Below, piece by piece: positions 18,358-26,571 of a stretch of 54,877 bases of DNA. The stretch is from Paradesertivirga sp965650335. GTDB lineage: Bacteria; Bacteroidota; Bacteroidia; Sphingobacteriales; Sphingobacteriaceae. Location: contig CBFGOI010000019.1 of NCBI GenBank assembly GCA_965650335.1, positions 1 through 54,877 on the forward strand, given 5' to 3'. The stretch's first letter is position 1. Every line of letters starts with the position of its first letter. The notes below the pieces were generated by a model. It was not told where the DNA came from and ran no database searches. It saw nothing but the letters and a program-made list of their open reading frames with translations. A program made the translations under genes and the position numbers.

Positions 18358-19964
18358 AAGATTTCGCCCGACTTTTTGCTTTATTAGACGAAACAAATAA
18401 AACCAATGCGAAAGTGGAGGTTTTAAAAGATTACTTTATCAATGTTTCTGACGAAGATAAGATCCAGACACTGGCTCTCTTTACAGGCCGAAAACCAAAG
18501 CGGCAAATCAATGCTACCTTAGTTAAAACATGGGCCATGCAATTGGCCAATATCCCTCAGTGGTTGTTTGAAGAAAGTTACCAGGTAGTGGGTGATTTAG
18601 GCGAAACAATTGCCTTATTGCTTCCCGATGGCGATAGCACCCATGAAAAATCTCTTTCAGAGTGGATACAGGAAATCATCTGCTTAGGCAGTTTAACAGA
18701 AGACGATCGTAAAGATTGGCTAATAAGCTCATGGCTGTCAATGGATCAGCAGGAACGATTTGTTTTTAACAAGATATTGACGGGAAGTTTTAGAATTGGA
18801 GTTTCTCAAAGCCTGATAGTGAAAGCTCTGTCAGAAATATCTGGCATAAAGCCAAATGTTTTAACGCACCGGATTATGGGCAACTGGGATCCGGCTACCT
18901 TCAGTTTTCATAGATTGATACAGGAGGAAGACGCCTCGGACGATGCCTCAAGGCCTTATCCGTTTTGTCTTGCTTACGCGATACAAGAAACCTCAGACAA
19001 AGCGAAATCTGCTGAAGAAATCGAGCAGGATTTAGGCAATACAGAGAACTGGCAGGCCGAGTGGAAATGGGATGGAATACGGGCGCAGGTAATTTTCAGG
19101 CAAGGTGAAATATTTATATGGACCCGGGGAGAAGAACTCGCAACCGAGAAATTTCCCGAACTGCACCCCTTTATTTCAGAACTTCCGGATGGAACCGTTC
19201 TCGACGGAGAAGCCATCTGCTTTTCAGACAATAAACCGATGCCGTTCAACATACTTCAAACCCGGATCGGGCGCAAGAATCTGTCTAAAAAGATATTGGC
19301 TGAAAGTCCCATGGCATTTATTGCATACGATTGTCTGGAATTTGACGGCGATGATATTCGTTCGATGCCATTAAAACATCGCAGGTCGATGCTTGAGAAA
19401 TTACATCATATCAATCCATTCAAAAATACCTTTCAGCTATCGCCAATTGTTGAATTCGACAATTGGCAGCATTTGTATGAACTTCGCTTGCAAGCAAGAG
19501 AAAATCATGCAGAAGGCTTTATGCTTAAAAAATTGGATTCAGTTTACCAAACCGGCCGAAAACGCGGCGATTGGTGGAAATGGAAAATTGATCCTCTTTC
19601 TGTAGATGCCGTAATGATTTATGCTCAAAAAGGCCACGGCCGGCGAGCAGATCTATATACCGACTATACTTTTGCCGTTTGGGATGGCGATAAACTTGTG
19701 GCTTTCGCCAAAGCATATTCCGGCTTAACGGATAAGGAAATTAAGCAGGTTGATGCGTTTGTAAAGCGAAATACGCTCGAGAAATTTGGTCCGGTTAGAA
19801 CCGTTAAACCAGAAATGGTTTTCGAGATTGGTTTTGAAGGAATCAATCGGTCAAACAGACATAAATCCGGCATTGCTTTGCGGTTTCCGCGGATTTTACG
19901 CTGGAGGCATGATAAAAAAATAGAGGATGCCGATACGTTAGATACACTTAGGTCAATGCTTTAA
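18354..19964 (+). CDS. ATP-dependent DNA ligase (ligase-associated repair cluster type)
   Basis: This 536-residue ligase seals DNA nicks using ATP. An N-terminal DNA-binding domain (about 1-200) is followed by the nucleotidyltransferase core with motif I EWKWDGIRAQ, placing the adenylated lysine at residue 238, TRGEE, LDGEAICF and EGFMLKKLDS, then an OB-fold with WWKWK near 405 and the ending RFPRILRWRHDK. It belongs to the bacterial ATP ligases encoded beside the exonuclease and helicase rather than to LigD or the replicative NAD-dependent LigA. It overlaps the exonuclease gene by four bases. Confidence 0.94.
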   Translation: MKDFARLFALLDETNKTNAKVEVLKDYFINVSDEDKIQTLALFTGRKPKRQINATLVKTWAMQLANIPQWLFEESYQVVGDLGETIALLLPDGDSTHEKSLSEWIQEIICLGSLTEDDRKDWLISSWLSMDQQERFVFNKILTGSFRIGVSQSLIVKALSEISGIKPNVLTHRIMGNWDPATFSFHRLIQEEDASDDASRPYPFCLAYAIQETSDKAKSAEEIEQDLGNTENWQAEWKWDGIRAQVIFRQGEIFIWTRGEELATEKFPELHPFISELPDGTVLDGEAICFSDNKPMPFNILQTRIGRKNLSKKILAESPMAFIAYDCLEFDGDDIRSMPLKHRRSMLEKLHHINPFKNTFQLSPIVEFDNWQHLYELRLQARENHAEGFMLKKLDSVYQTGRKRGDWWKWKIDPLSVDAVMIYAQKGHGRRADLYTDYTFAVWDGDKLVAFAKAYSGLTDKEIKQVDAFVKRNTLEKFGPVRTVKPEMVFEIGFEGINRSNRHKSGIALRFPRILRWRHDKKIEDADTLDTLRSML

Positions 19965-20001
19965 AACCCAATTATTTTTATGTATTTTTACTAATTAATT
20001 T

Positions 20002-20607
20002 ATGTCTATGGATTTTGAAGTAAGAGAACCTGCAATTGCTTATGGTAAGAAAATACTTACAGTAGAAGAATATCTTCGATTTGAAAAGGAGTCTCAACAG
20101 AAACATGAGTTTTTTGAAGGTGAGATATTTGCTATGGCAGGCGCCAGTCAAAACCACAATGAGATTTTTAGTAATTTGTTTACCGAGCTCGGAATCCAAT
20201 TAAAAGGTAAGTCTTGTAAACCTTATGGAAGTGATCTAAGAATTCATATTCCTCAAAACACACTTTATACATACCCTGATCTTTCCATTATCTGTAAAGA
20301 ATTTACCTCTTCTATTCAGGACGAAACATTTGCCGCAATAGAACCCACCATTCTTATTGAAATTTTATCAGAATCTACCCAAAACTACGATAGAGGCGCA
20401 AAATTTAAGCTCTACCGGGATATACCATCACTCAAGGAATATATTTTGGTTGATTCTGAGTCAATAAACATTGAAACTTTTCGTTTAAATGAAAGTCAGC
20501 ATTGGGAGCTGGAAGAATACAAATCAGACAAGGATATTCTGGTCATACCAACTCTTGAAATAAGTATCCCACTTAAAGATATTTACGAAGGAACAAAACT
20601 TGGATAA
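20002..20607 (+). CDS. Uma2-family putative endonuclease
   Basis: The 201-residue protein is a DUF820/Uma2 member with a PD-(D/E)xK nuclease core. Visible signatures are LTVEEYLRFEKESQQKHEFF at the N-terminus, SDLRIHI, YPDLSIIC (catalytic Asp), PTILIEILSEST (catalytic Glu) and DRGAKFKLYRDIPSLKEYILVD. All expected residues seem present. Uma2 proteins are common in cyanobacteria and scattered elsewhere; their role is mostly unproven. It sits 37 bases after the ligase and 33 before the helicase on the same strand, so it is embedded in the repair operon. This may be chance insertion of a mobile gene or a functional addition. Confidence 0.85.
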   Translation: MSMDFEVREPAIAYGKKILTVEEYLRFEKESQQKHEFFEGEIFAMAGASQNHNEIFSNLFTELGIQLKGKSCKPYGSDLRIHIPQNTLYTYPDLSIICKEFTSSIQDETFAAIEPTILIEILSESTQNYDRGAKFKLYRDIPSLKEYILVDSESINIETFRLNESQHWELEEYKSDKDILVIPTLEISIPLKDIYEGTKLG

Positions 20608-20640
20608 ACCCATTACATTGGATTTATCATCTATCTGTTA

Positions 20641-23346
20641 ATGAAAGGCGAAGCAATAATTTCCGAATGGTTCCAGAAAAAAGAATGGCAACAGTTCCCT
20701 TTTCAGAAGGAAATGGAAGCCGCTTTTCTTGGCGGGTACTCGGGTTTATTGAATGCGCCAACAGGCAGCGGAAAAACATTTGCTATGTTTCTTCCTTTTG
20801 TAGCCGATTATATCAACAAGCATCCCAACGATTATCAAAAAAGGAAAAACAATGGCTTGTTAATGCTGTGGATTACTCCATTAAGAGCGCTAACAAATGA
20901 TATCCGCAAAGCCATGCAAACTGTGGTTGATGATCTGGGTTTACCCTGGACAGTAGCCGCCCGAACAGGAGATACCTCAGCGAAGGAAAAGGCAGCCATT
21001 AAAAAGCGGCTTCCCGAAGTTTTGCTCACCACACCAGAGAGCCTTCATATTATGCTGGCTCAAAAAGATTATCCTCAACTCTTCGAGAACTTAGAAGTTG
21101 TGGTGGCTGATGAATGGCACGAGTTACTCGGTACAAAACGAGGCGTCCAGCTTGAACTGGGCTTGTCAAAACTTAAATCTTTAAGCTTTAATTCAACTTC
21201 TTCAACCGACAAATCACACGGAAGCATCCCCGAATCACACGGAAGCCTCCGCAAATCACACGGAAGCATCCGCAAATCACACGGAAGCCTCCGCGAGTCA
21301 CACGGAAGTATCCGCAGATCACACGGAAGCATCCACAGATCACGCAGAACTATCCGCGGACAATATTTTCGCACCCATAACCGACTTACAACCCACAACT
21401 CACAACCCACAACCCACAACCCACAACTCACAATCAGCAACCCACAACCATCCCTAAAAATCTGGGGAATCAGTGCAACCATCGGCAATTTAGAACAGGC
21501 GGCAGAAGTATTATTAGGCAATGATATGCCTCACGAACAAATAAAGTTGATTCGCGCTAAGCTGGACAAAAAAATAGTGATCAATTCTATCATTCCTGAA
21601 AATATTGAAGAGTTTTCATGGGCAGGGCACCTGGGAATCAAACTGCTACCGCAGGTAATGGAGATTGTGGCTAAGAGTAAAACCACGCTTATATTTACAA
21701 ACACCCGCTCGCAAACCGAGATCTGGTATCAGGCTATTCTTGAGAAGTATCCTGAATATGCGGGCATCATAGCTATGCACCACGGCTCCTTGGATAATGA
21801 GTTGCGTAATTGGGTCGAAAATGCGCTGCATGCAGAAATGCTCAAAGTTGTTGTTTGTACATCTAGTTTAGATTTGGGGGTCGATTTCAGACCTGTAGAT
21901 ACGGTTATACAAGTAGGTAGTCCGAAGGGAGTTGCCCGATTTATGCAAAGGGCCGGGCGAAGCGGGCATCATCCTGGTGCAACTTCCCGGGCTTGGTTTG
22001 TACCAACTCATTCATTAGAGTTGTTGGAAGGGGCGGCAATCAAGCAAGCCATTAAGGAAGAGATTTTTGAATCGCGTGATCCCATTTTATTGGCCATGGA
22101 TGTGCTTACGCAATATCTGGTGACCCTTGCCGTATCAAATGGCTTTCGGCCAGATGAGGTGTATAAAGAGATAAAAACTACCTACGCTTTCGCGGATTTA
22201 AGCGGAAAAGAATTTACGCAGATTCTTGACTTCATCACCAAAGGCGGAAAAACCTTATCGGCATACGACGAATACCTGAAAGTAGAAATTGAAGATGGCT
22301 TGTATAAAGTAAACAGTCGTAAAGTTGCCATGCGCCACCGCTTAACCATGGGAACCATTGTTGGCGATGTGAGTATGCGCATCAAGTTTCTTACCGGAGG
22401 ATACCTTGGATCAATAGAAGAAGATTTTATTGCCCGCTTGAAGATTGGCGATAGCTTTTGGTTTGCAGGCCGCAGTCTCGAATTAGTTAAGGTAAAGGAT
22501 ATGACGGCCTTTGTGAAAAAATCGCCTAAGCGGAACGGAAGAATACCGAGCTGGATGGGTGGAAGAATTCCTTTATCCTCCCAGCTTTCTGCCATGTTTC
22601 GTAAAAAACTGGATGAAGTTGCTCATCATAAAGAAGAAGACATTGAAATAAAAACCCTCCGTCCTTTATTTAATATGCAGGCAGAACTCTCGCATCTGCC
22701 AATGAAAAACGAGTTTTTGATTGAGAAGTTTAGTTCCAACGATGGTCATCATCTTTTCTTTTACCCATTTGAAGGCAGATTGGTTCATGAAGGAATGGCT
22801 TCTTTGTTTGCGTTCAGGATTGCTAAAATTCGTAATGCCAGTTTTTCTATTGCCATGAATGATTATGGCTTTGAGCTGCTCAGTGATGAAGAAATTTTAC
22901 TGGAGCAAGCCCTGAATAACGATTTATTTAGTTCAGCGAATCTCCTCGACGATATTCAACACAGCTTAAACGCGAATGAAATGGCCAGGCGGCGGTTTAG
23001 AGATATTGCCCATATTGCCGGTTTGGTTTTTACCGGTTTCCCGGGAAAAACGATGAAAAACCGCCATTTGCAGGCATCAACATCTTTGTTATTCGATGTG
23101 TTCAGCGAGTATGAGCCAGATAATGTTTTGGTGCGGCAAGCGTATAATGAAGCTTTGCAATTTCAGCTGGAGGAGTTTCGCCTGCGCGAGGCATTAAAAC
23201 GAATTCGCGATTTAAAAGTTATTATTACTCAAAGCAGCAAGCCTACTCCTTTTGCCTTTCCAATAATGGTAGATCGGTTAAGGGAAAAGCTAACTACAGA
23301 ATCTTTGGAAGACAGAGTGGCTAAAATGACCAAAAGTTATTCTTAA
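20641..23346 (+). CDS. Ligase-associated DNA damage response DEXH-box helicase (Lhr-like)
   Basis: This 901-residue superfamily 2 helicase shows motif I APTGSGKTFA, motif Ia PLRALTNDI, motif II ADEWHELL, motif III WGISATIGN, motif V SSLDLGVDFRPVD and motif VI MQRAGRSGHHPG. The C-terminal half matches the Lhr-core winged-helix and DEAD-associated domains. It should unwind or remodel DNA alongside the ligase and exonuclease. Between motifs II and III, at about residues 190-272, is an unusual insert of about 80 residues made of seven SHGSIRK-like heptads and then THN/NPQ repeats. The frame is kept and the flanking motifs are intact, so the enzyme may still work. Confidence 0.92.
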   Translation: MKGEAIISEWFQKKEWQQFPFQKEMEAAFLGGYSGLLNAPTGSGKTFAMFLPFVADYINKHPNDYQKRKNNGLLMLWITPLRALTNDIRKAMQTVVDDLGLPWTVAARTGDTSAKEKAAIKKRLPEVLLTTPESLHIMLAQKDYPQLFENLEVVVADEWHELLGTKRGVQLELGLSKLKSLSFNSTSSTDKSHGSIPESHGSLRKSHGSIRKSHGSLRESHGSIRRSHGSIHRSRRTIRGQYFRTHNRLTTHNSQPTTHNPQLTISNPQPSLKIWGISATIGNLEQAAEVLLGNDMPHEQIKLIRAKLDKKIVINSIIPENIEEFSWAGHLGIKLLPQVMEIVAKSKTTLIFTNTRSQTEIWYQAILEKYPEYAGIIAMHHGSLDNELRNWVENALHAEMLKVVVCTSSLDLGVDFRPVDTVIQVGSPKGVARFMQRAGRSGHHPGATSRAWFVPTHSLELLEGAAIKQAIKEEIFESRDPILLAMDVLTQYLVTLAVSNGFRPDEVYKEIKTTYAFADLSGKEFTQILDFITKGGKTLSAYDEYLKVEIEDGLYKVNSRKVAMRHRLTMGTIVGDVSMRIKFLTGGYLGSIEEDFIARLKIGDSFWFAGRSLELVKVKDMTAFVKKSPKRNGRIPSWMGGRIPLSSQLSAMFRKKLDEVAHHKEEDIEIKTLRPLFNMQAELSHLPMKNEFLIEKFSSNDGHHLFFYPFEGRLVHEGMASLFAFRIAKIRNASFSIAMNDYGFELLSDEEILLEQALNNDLFSSANLLDDIQHSLNANEMARRRFRDIAHIAGLVFTGFPGKTMKNRHLQASTSLLFDVFSEYEPDNVLVRQAYNEALQFQLEEFRLREALKRIRDLKVIITQSSKPTPFAFPIMVDRLREKLTTESLEDRVAKMTKSYS
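21214..21360 (+). repeat. Seven tandem 21-bp repeats inside the helicase gene
   Basis: Seven consecutive 21-bp units start at 21214, 21235, 21256, 21277, 21298, 21319 and 21340, each opening TCACACGGAAGC or close; the last is degenerate. Each unit contains the imperfect inverted repeat CGGAAGCATCCG. Because 21 is a multiple of three, the reading frame is kept and each unit encodes a heptad like SHGSIRK. Confidence 0.95.
21388..21449 (+). repeat. 7-bp tandem repeat (ACCCACA-like) inside the helicase gene
   Basis: About eight heptanucleotide copies such as ACCCACA and ACTCACA, with one degenerate interval, follow 27 bases after the 21-bp array. They encode a Thr/His/Asn/Pro/Gln-rich stretch at about residues 250-270. 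The composition is unlike the surrounding gene. Confidence 0.9.
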
Positions 23347-23402
23347 ATTGAGGAATTACGCTTTGGACTTGAAAGATCATCTTGAAATACATAATCATTA
23401 AA

Positions 23403-25451
23403 ATGAATAAAATGAAGAAATTCTTTTATCTGGCATTGTCAGCGATGTTTATTGCTGCCTGTAGCCATCCCGAGCTTACATCAAATAATATCCCTGAGCG
23501 TTCTGTTTTTTTCGATAAATCAGGAATGGATACGACCGTCAGTCCCGGCGAAAATTTTTTCTTGTATGCAAATGGTATCTGGGTGAAAAAAACAGAAATC
23601 CCCGCTTCCGAAACGGGTTGGGGGTCTTTTTACACCTTATACGATGATAATATTAAAAACCTTCGCAAAATACTGGACGAGGTATCGGCAAAAGACAATG
23701 ATGAAGGTTCTGTAGAACAAAAGGTGGGTGATTTCTATATGTCGGGAATGGATACTTTCGCTATTGATAAACGATCCTATGAGCCAGTTAAGCCTTTGCT
23801 CGCCGAAATTGACGCCATAAAGGATTATAAAGAACTTTTAAGGTTTGCGGCAAAAAATTTTAAAGATGGAAACGGGTTTTTATTCTCGTTTTATATCGGT
23901 CCGGATGATAGAATAAGCACCAAAAATGCTGTTACTTTTCAGCAAACTGGTTTGGGGTTGCCTAACCGCGATTATTATTTTAATAACGATGCCGCTACTC
24001 AAAAAATCCGAAAAGAGTATCTTAATTACATTTCTAAATTATTTACCCTGACGGGCTCTGATTCTGTCGTATCGGGGAAAGCTGCAGAGAATATTCTTAA
24101 GCTTGAAACCGAGATCGCCAAGTCTCATTCAACACCTGTTGAGCTGCGGGATCCGGTAAAGAATTATAATAAATTCGCGGTGGCAGAATTTCAAAATCAG
24201 GTTCCGGAATTAGATGTCGAATCTCTGATGGATAAAATGGAGCTTAATACGGATACCATTCTTGTGGCCCAGCCAAAATATTACAAGGCCTTAGAAGGTC
24301 TGTTGAAAACACAGCCAATAGAAATCTGGAAGCATAAAATAAAATTCGAGGCTCTAAGTTCGTCGGCATCTGCTCTTAGTAAAGAGTTCAGGAAAGCTCG
24401 TTTTAACTTTTATGGAAGGGTTTTAAGCGGCCAAAAACAGCAGCAAGATCGCTGGAAGCAAATGGTTAATAAAACGGATGCAGGTTTGGGGGAGTTACTG
24501 GGACAGCTGTACGTTAAACGATATTTCCCTTCGGATGCAAAAGAGCGGATGTTAACACTGGTGGATAACCTTCAAAAGGTTTACAGGTCGCGAATTGAAA
24601 GGTTAGACTGGATGAGTGCTGAAACCAAGGGCCGCGCACTAGAGAAGCTGAATACTTTTGTTAAGAAAATAGGATACCCTGATAAGTGGAAAAATTACGA
24701 TGATGTTGAAATTAGCCGCGCCAGCTATTACGAAAATCTAAAAAGTATCGAGCGCCATGAGTATAAGGAAATGATAAATAAGCTTGGTAAGCCGGTGGAT
24801 AAACTCGAATGGTTTATGAGTCCGCCAACGGTGAATGCGTATTACAATCCTGCTTTTAACGAAATTGTATTTCCGGCTGGCATTCTGCAGTTTCCTTTCT
24901 TTGATTATAGAGCCGATGACGCAATTAACTATGGTGCTATCGGCGCAGTTATTGGGCATGAAATGACACATGGCTTCGATGATCAGGGGCGACAATACGA
25001 TAAGAATGGCAATTTAAAAGATTGGTGGACAAAAACTGATGCTGAAAAGTTTACAAAAAAGGCCGATGTTGTGGTAAAACAGTACAATAATTATACGGTA
25101 TTGGACAAGTTGCCGGTGAATGGGCAATTAACTCTAGGTGAAAACATTGCTGATATCGGAGGCCTGGCAATTGCCTATGAAGCATTTAAACTCACCGATC
25201 AGGGAAAAAGTGCTGATACCATCCAGGACTTATCTCCTGACCAGCGATTTTTTCTTTCTTTTGCCCAGGTATGGCGTATTAAAAACCGTGATGAGCGTTT
25301 ACGCATGCGCATTGCAACCGATCCGCATTCGCCTGAGATGTTCCGGGTGAACGGGCCTCTTTCAAATATGCCCGAGTTTTATAAGGCTTTTGATATTAAA
25401 CCTGGAGATAAAATGTATCGTCCAGAGGAAGATCGGGTAAAAATCTGGTGA
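23403..25451 (+). CDS. M13-family metallopeptidase (neprilysin/PepO type), lipoprotein
   Basis: The 682-residue zinc peptidase carries a lipoprotein signal (SAMFIAAC), so it is probably anchored in the periplasm or outer membrane. A long N-terminal M13 domain with NFFLYANGIWVKKTEIP precedes the catalytic domain, which has NAYYNPAFNEIVFPAGIL, the zinc motif VIGHEMTHGFDD (HExxH) and GENIADIGGL with the third ligand Glu. The length is typical. The enzyme should cut short peptides. It starts 56 bases after the helicase gene without a terminator between, so some read-through is possible, but a shared function is unlikely. The start is one of three nearby ATGs. Confidence 0.93.
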   Translation: MNKMKKFFYLALSAMFIAACSHPELTSNNIPERSVFFDKSGMDTTVSPGENFFLYANGIWVKKTEIPASETGWGSFYTLYDDNIKNLRKILDEVSAKDNDEGSVEQKVGDFYMSGMDTFAIDKRSYEPVKPLLAEIDAIKDYKELLRFAAKNFKDGNGFLFSFYIGPDDRISTKNAVTFQQTGLGLPNRDYYFNNDAATQKIRKEYLNYISKLFTLTGSDSVVSGKAAENILKLETEIAKSHSTPVELRDPVKNYNKFAVAEFQNQVPELDVESLMDKMELNTDTILVAQPKYYKALEGLLKTQPIEIWKHKIKFEALSSSASALSKEFRKARFNFYGRVLSGQKQQQDRWKQMVNKTDAGLGELLGQLYVKRYFPSDAKERMLTLVDNLQKVYRSRIERLDWMSAETKGRALEKLNTFVKKIGYPDKWKNYDDVEISRASYYENLKSIERHEYKEMINKLGKPVDKLEWFMSPPTVNAYYNPAFNEIVFPAGILQFPFFDYRADDAINYGAIGAVIGHEMTHGFDDQGRQYDKNGNLKDWWTKTDAEKFTKKADVVVKQYNNYTVLDKLPVNGQLTLGENIADIGGLAIAYEAFKLTDQGKSADTIQDLSPDQRFFLSFAQVWRIKNRDERLRMRIATDPHSPEMFRVNGPLSNMPEFYKAFDIKPGDKMYRPEEDRVKIW

Positions 25452-25532
25452 TTTCTCGACTATTTGCTTAGAAATATCAATTTCTGTTAGAGTTGGCAGG
25501 TACTTTGCAGTATGTATGGTAAATACATAACG

Positions 25533-25724
25533 ATGAATTTAAAAAGAACTTTTGGAACGATCCTGACTATACTAGGTATAATAGGATTGATATATGCGGC
25601 AGTCGGATTTGCACAGAATTCTGAAACAGCTCGAGAACTGATAGTGTTTTTTGTGTTAGGAGTAATATTTTTCTTTACCGGAATAGGTTTAGTGAAAAAT
25701 ACCAGAGACGTTGCTAAAATGTAA
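25533..25724 (+). CDS. Small two-helix membrane protein, function unknown
   Basis: A 63-residue protein with two membrane helices (about residues 7-24, GTILTILGIIGLIYAAVG, and 36-55, VFFVLGVIFFFTGIGLV) and a short charged end. Proteins of this shape starting MNLKRxFG appear common in Sphingobacteriaceae, but I know no function. An in-frame ATG at 25512 would add seven residues. A near-match to the -7 box (TACTTTG, one base short) lies at about 25500. A strong bidirectional terminator follows. Confidence 0.6.
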   Translation: MNLKRTFGTILTILGIIGLIYAAVGFAQNSETARELIVFFVLGVIFFFTGIGLVKNTRDVAKM

Positions 25725-25751
25725 GTACTCAATACTGTTTATTAAATACAT

Positions 25752-25791
25752 AAAAAAGCCGTTTCATGAATCATCATGAAACGGCTTTTTT
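25752..25791. terminator. Bidirectional terminator with 18-bp perfect stem
   Basis: Positions 25752-25769 pair perfectly with 25774-25791 around a 4-base loop (ATCA). One side begins with six A and the other ends with six T, so it works both ways, between the convergent small membrane protein and outer-membrane barrel genes. Confidence 0.93.
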
Positions 25792-25807
25792 ATGACTGGT
25801 GTTGAGT

Positions 25808-26419
25808 CTAGAAATTGAAGCCTAAGCCCAGTTGTATCACCTGATTCTTATACAGAGGAACCTCCGAAGTTCCATCTTCGTTATTTTTTTGGAAATCCAA
25901 AGCATATCGGGCAACAAGGCTGGTTTTCGTACCAATATTAAATCCGGCGCCAATAACACCTCCCAGAATACTTTTCTTCAGCTTATCGTTTTCTTCCTTC
26001 CGTTCCTTTCTATACTCATCAGAGCCGGTTTTAAAGCTTTCGGTTGTAGACGTTAAAAAAGAAATCTGTGGGCCTAAATGAATATTGAAGCCACTGGCAG
26101 CTTTGATCTTTAACAGAATCGGAACTTCGACAAAGTGAGATGTTACGGAATAATCATAATCTCCACCTAAAAGACTAGATCCATTGGTTTTGTATCCCTT
26201 TTGTGAATACATTAACTCCGGTGCGAACGACAAGCGGTCTACCAAAGGAATATCTAAGGTCAGTCCTGCATGCACTCCTGGCTTAAAATCAGTTTTAAAG
26301 TCGCTGTCGCCTGTCTTAATAATATTTGAAAAGTTTACACCAACTCTTCCTCCAAGCGATTGTGCATTTGCTGCAAGGGCAGAAATAAGCACAAATGATA
26401 AAATTAATATTCGTTTCAT
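25808..26419 (-). CDS. PorT-like outer-membrane beta-barrel protein
   Basis: This 203-residue protein begins with a signal peptide (MKRILILSFVLISALAANAQ) followed by GGRVGVNFSNI, the typical opening of Bacteroidetes outer_membrane beta-barrel (OMP_b-brl_2/PorT-like) proteins. Alternating strands run through to a C-terminal aromatic residue (IQLGLGFNF), as expected for BAM-assembled barrels. The start is set by the signal peptide; a longer frame to 26503 would put 28 unrelated residues before it. Its specific role is unknown. It is divergent from the GH3 gene. Confidence 0.85.
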   Translation of the reverse strand: MKRILILSFVLISALAANAQSLGGRVGVNFSNIIKTGDSDFKTDFKPGVHAGLTLDIPLVDRLSFAPELMYSQKGYKTNGSSLLGGDYDYSVTSHFVEVPILLKIKAASGFNIHLGPQISFLTSTTESFKTGSDEYRKERKEENDKLKKSILGGVIGAGFNIGTKTSLVARYALDFQKNNEDGTSEVPLYKNQVIQLGLGFNF

Positions 26420-26571
26420 GTTTTGTGTGTTTAAATAGTTTTTAAAAATAATATCCTCTGCGATTATTGCAAAAGGACTTGTGCACAAAACAGCCTGTTC
26501 CAAAATTTGTTTGGCTTATAGTGCTTACCTTTATCTCAGAGTATTGGATTAGCTTCTTGACGACACACATT

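Noticed and set aside
21214..21449. CRISPR-like appearance of regularly spaced repeats
   Set aside because: Units are directly abutting without unique spacers, are in frame within a helicase gene, and no cas gene is present.
21075..21521. Open frame of 148 codons on the minus strand across the helicase repeats, with LPCDLR-like heptads
   Set aside because: It is open only because the 21-bp units keep every frame free of stops; it is antisense to strong helicase motifs.
23347..23402. M13 peptidase as a member of the DNA repair operon
   Set aside because: Close and co-directional, but an exported peptidase lipoprotein has no evident link to DNA repair.
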